DNA from: AC-32 sp963813435
GTDB lineage: Bacteria; Actinomycetota; Thermoleophilia; Gaiellales; Gaiellaceae
NCBI GenBank assembly: GCA_963813435.1
Contig: CAWEYY010000002.1
Span: forward strand, 434,001-498,000
Direction of reading: 5' to 3'
Length of the DNA: 64,000 bases
Shown: positions 61,736 to 64,000 of the stretch, piece by piece
How the letters are laid out: each line of letters begins with the position of its first letter
Position numbering within the stretch: position 1 is the stretch's first letter
Program-made: the position numbers and the translations under genes
The notes under the pieces: generated by a model
What the model was told of the DNA's origin: nothing
The model's input: the letters and a program-made list of their open reading frames with translations, nothing else
Database searches by the model: none

Positions 61736-63076
61736 CTAGAGCTGGTAGACGGCCACCCAGGGGCCGTTGAGGCCGTCCTTCTGGACGTAGAAGACGCGTT
61801 TCGTCAGCGTCGAGAGGTCGTCGTAGAACTCCGCCTCCTTCGGGTAGTGGCTTCTGGCCGCGAGGACGCGGTCGGCGATCGCGCCGGTGGCAACCACGTA
61901 CCGGACGCCACTGTCTCGGAGCACGGTGAGGTCGCGGTTCGGGTCGGGGCGGGACTCGCTCGGCAGCGGCAGACGCAGCTTGACGACGCGAAAGCCCTCG
62001 AACGGCGTCAGGGAGGGGTCGACCGCGATCTTCGTCCCGCGCGAGAGGTGGTGCTCGACCCAGCTGTGCGCGACGACGCGCGTGTCGGTTTTCGTCAGCG
62101 TGCGCGCGTCTCGGATCGACCACGTGAGCGGGACGACGAGCAGCAGCAGCGTGACCGGTACGAGCGCACGCATCCGGCCGGCGAGCGCGCCGAGCGGCGG
62201 CAGCAGGGGAAGGATGTAGCGGTCGAAGTGCGAGCCGAGCGTGCAGAGGTCGATCGCGTAGACGACCACGAACGAGAGGAGGATCAGGTCGGCGCGCTCC
62301 CTCCGGACCAAGGCGACGACGACGCCGACCGCGCAGATGATCAGCGCAGGTCCGAGCCCGTGCCAGAGGCGAACGACGAACGCGACCGGCGCGACGTAGT
62401 CGTTCTCGAAGCCGAGCCAGCCCTTGTTCGCGAGGCGCTGCACCTCGTACGCGCGCGGGACGGCGCTCGGCAGGTGGACGAGGAAGAACGGGCTCGTCGC
62501 GCAGAAGGCAAGCGCCGAGAGCAGCAGGCCGACGACGAGGCGTCGCGGTTGCCGGAAGCCGGCCACGACCAGCGGCACGATCAGCAGGACGCCCGGGTAC
62601 TTCGCGCTCGTCGCGAGCCCGGCCACGAGCCCGGCGAGCTCGATCCTCCCGCTGACCGCCAGCGCCAGCACGGCCGCCACGCCGAGCATCAGCGGGATGT
62701 CGGTGACGGCCATGCGCGAGTACGCGACCGACGTTGTCTCGACCGCGACGACCGCCGCGGCGACCGCCCCCGCGGCGCCTCCGTACGCGCGGTCTCCGAG
62801 CCACCACGAGGCGGCGATCGCGCCGAGGCCGAGCACGAGCACGATGACTCTCGCGTCGAGGTACGAGGGCGAGCTCGCGAAGGCCTGGAACGGCGCGAGC
62901 AGGTAGATCAGCAGGCTCGGGTAGTCGAACCAGTGCGGGTCGAGCCCGCCGCCGTGGACGATGTGCCACGCGCGCGGGACGATGCTCTTCTCGTCGGGGC
63001 TAAGAAGCGCGAACGGGCGGCCGTAGGCGATCCCGACGATGCGCAGAGCGGCCGCACCGACGAGGATCGCCGCCAG
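61736..63076 (-). CDS. GT39-like membrane glycosyltransferase/mannosyltransferase, 5' end disturbed
   Basis: About 446 residues from CTG 63076; the first GTG (62842) would drop helix 1 and the catalytic loop. Family signature: LLSPDEKSIVPRAWHIVHGG with Asp-Glu (catalytic DE) near residue 28, GLDPHWFDYPSLLIYLLAPF, then about ten helices (TSVAYSRMAVTDIPLMLGVA) and a C-terminal soluble part. ArnT/PMT-like proteins transfer polyprenyl-linked sugars. A conserved frame upstream ends in no start codon; adding one G to GGGG at 63093-63096 would join it to GTG 63111 (PRAPGGGPLVALAAILVG), so a frameshift or error is possible. Confidence 0.72.
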   Translation of the reverse strand: MAAILVGAAALRIVGIAYGRPFALLSPDEKSIVPRAWHIVHGGGLDPHWFDYPSLLIYLLAPFQAFASSPSYLDARVIVLVLGLGAIAASWWLGDRAYGGAAGAVAAAVVAVETTSVAYSRMAVTDIPLMLGVAAVLALAVSGRIELAGLVAGLATSAKYPGVLLIVPLVVAGFRQPRRLVVGLLLSALAFCATSPFFLVHLPSAVPRAYEVQRLANKGWLGFENDYVAPVAFVVRLWHGLGPALIICAVGVVVALVRRERADLILLSFVVVYAIDLCTLGSHFDRYILPLLPPLGALAGRMRALVPVTLLLLVVPLTWSIRDARTLTKTDTRVVAHSWVEHHLSRGTKIAVDPSLTPFEGFRVVKLRLPLPSESRPDPNRDLTVLRDSGVRYVVATGAIADRVLAARSHYPKEAEFYDDLSTLTKRVFYVQKDGLNGPWVAVYQL

Positions 63077-63125
63077 GGCTACAAGCGGGCCGCCCCAGGT
63101 GCTCTCGGCACGACGGTCCTGCGTT

Positions 63126-63755
63126 TCAGACCTCGGGCGGCGATTCGCCCACGAGCTCTGCGACGTCGGCGGCTCGAACGATCACCGCGTCAACACCGGC
63201 CCGCTCGAGCTCGGCGATGTCCTCTCTCGTCGCCGCGGGTACATCGGCGATCGCCAGCTTTCCGGCAGGGATGTCCGGAAGGAGGTCGAGCACGCTCTCG
63301 AGTGCCCGCTCCGGCGAGCCGGCCAGGACGACGAGCTCGGGGTCGAACATCTCCAGCGCGTTCTCGAGCTGCTCCTCGTCCTCGACCCTGAGCGCGAGCT
63401 CGAAGTGGTCGTCGAGCTCGGCGTGCGCCCGCTCGACGGCGTCTCCGGAGTCTCCTCCCGCCGACCAGGCGGCCACGTCGAGGACGCAGGCGTCCGCGCC
63501 CTGGAGCCGGTCTGCCTCCTCGCCGCTCCAGTAGAAGAGGACCGGCACCGAGATCGCGTCGCTGATGCGCCCGAGCTCGGTCGCCTGGCCGCTATGGACG
63601 AGGACGCCCTCGGCGCCGTCGGCCTCGGCCCGCTGCGCCGCCTCGAGGCCGTCGACGAAGACGACCACCGAGATCCCGTCGCCCTCAGAGATCGCTTGGC
63701 TGAAGCGGCGGGCTCCGGTCACTGGTCGCAATTCTTTCGCAAAGCGGTCACACAC
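63126..63755 (-). CDS. TIM-barrel protein resembling indole-3-glycerol-phosphate synthase
   Basis: 209 residues from GTG 63755 (an internal GTG gives VTGARRFSQAISEGDGISVV). The repeating beta-alpha layout follows IGPS order: ISVVVFVDGLEAAQRAEADG, ISVPVLFYWSGEEADRLQGA, DACVLDVAAW, FELALRVEDEEQLENALEMF, ELVVLAGS and IADVPAATREDIAELERAGV then DAVIVRA. The IGPS catalytic Lys (DFI) and Glu (E-S-G) are not conserved, so it should not have TrpC activity. Function unknown. Confidence 0.55.
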   Translation of the reverse strand: MCDRFAKELRPVTGARRFSQAISEGDGISVVVFVDGLEAAQRAEADGAEGVLVHSGQATELGRISDAISVPVLFYWSGEEADRLQGADACVLDVAAWSAGGDSGDAVERAHAELDDHFELALRVEDEEQLENALEMFDPELVVLAGSPERALESVLDLLPDIPAGKLAIADVPAATREDIAELERAGVDAVIVRAADVAELVGESPPEV

Positions 63756-63846
63756 GCACGCGTCCTTCGTCGATACGCTCGCCTCGGGGAGGAGGCTGGG
63801 TGCGCCTTAAACAGGGGAGCCCAGGGCAACGGCGGGATCGGCCTTC

Positions 63847-64000
63847 TCAGACGCCGATCGGGTGCCACACTGTCTTCAGCTCGAGGAACCCGGCGATCTC
63901 CCACGGGCTCTGATCGTCGGGCGCGCCCCGGACGACGCGCTTCACGTTCTCGGCCGCGAGCCGCTGGAGCTCCGCGACCTGGCCGTCGGCGCCCGAGACG
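63847..64000 (-). CDS. C-terminal 50 residues of a gene running past the window, possibly an aldehyde dehydrogenase
   Basis: The 3' part only: ELQRLAAENVKRVVRGAPDD then SPWEIAGFLELKTVWHPIGV and stop. The ending 'LELKTVWHPIG' recalls the C-terminal strand of aldehyde dehydrogenases (TEVKTVW). That is a weak basis for naming. Stop at 63847-63849; 3' end about 90 bases from the TIM-barrel gene. Confidence 0.45.
   Translation of the reverse strand, partial: VSGADGQVAELQRLAAENVKRVVRGAPDDQSPWEIAGFLELKTVWHPIGV

Overview
The window is high-GC, gene-dense bacterial DNA. Genes carry frequent GTG starts and many 1-4 base start/stop overlaps. Gene content (Rex, NAD(P)-type glutamate dehydrogenase, H+-pyrophosphatase, a phosphofructokinase with pyrophosphate-type residues, CeoB/CeoC-like TrkA proteins, secreted S8 proteases with a PASTA tail) points to Actinomycetota. 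A deep lineage such as Thermoleophilia (Gaiellales or Solirubrobacterales) is my inference, not a demonstrated placement. No prophage, insertion sequence, CRISPR array or rRNA is seen, and no stretch over 300 bases lacks a gene.

Layout. 1-1010: a cobalamin riboswitch (minus strand) in front of a DUF4430 protein and a lipoprotein. 1.0-9 kb: a VanZ-like protein, two tandem PQQ sugar dehydrogenases, two TrkA-type proteins and two APC-USP permeases that together resemble a potassium-uptake cluster. 9-17.5 kb: a methyltransferase, H+-pyrophosphatase (hppA), MTA phosphorylase, a subtilase, a YbdK-type ligase, rex and a glutaredoxin. 17.5-24.8 kb: glutamate dehydrogenase, a second subtilase, and the t6A cluster (fmdB-like, uracil-DNA glycosylase, tsaE, tsaB, rimI, tsaD). 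24.8-27.8 kb (plus): an acetyltransferase and a pantothenate operon (DUF2520 protein, panC, panB). 27.7-37.4 kb: uvrA and uvrB with an ABC exporter and a phosphoesterase between them. 37.5-42.7 kb: two MFS exporters, a ribbon-helix-helix/micropeptide/beta-helix operon, a lytic transglycosylase and coaE. 42.7-50.7 kb: rpsA, a frameshifted membrane-protein gene, polA, a double-GNAT protein and a LarA-like protein. 50.7-59.3 kb: a polar amino-acid ABC importer and a complete livKHMGF importer. 59.4-64 kb: tRNA-Leu(CAA), phosphofructokinase, a HAD acid phosphatase, a GT39-like membrane protein, a TIM-barrel protein and a gene cut by the window end.

Three sequence-level themes recur. First, several genes have no ATG, GTG or TTG where their conserved N-terminus begins. 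tsaD and tsaE instead share a CTGA overlap with the upstream stop, implying CTG initiation; hppA has a Shine-Dalgarno placed for an ATC start. Second, two families of REP-like hairpin elements are scattered between genes, and one copy lies in frame inside the DUF2520 gene. Third, pyrophosphate appears in two enzymes: a K+-independent H+-pyrophosphatase and a phosphofructokinase with PPi-type residues.
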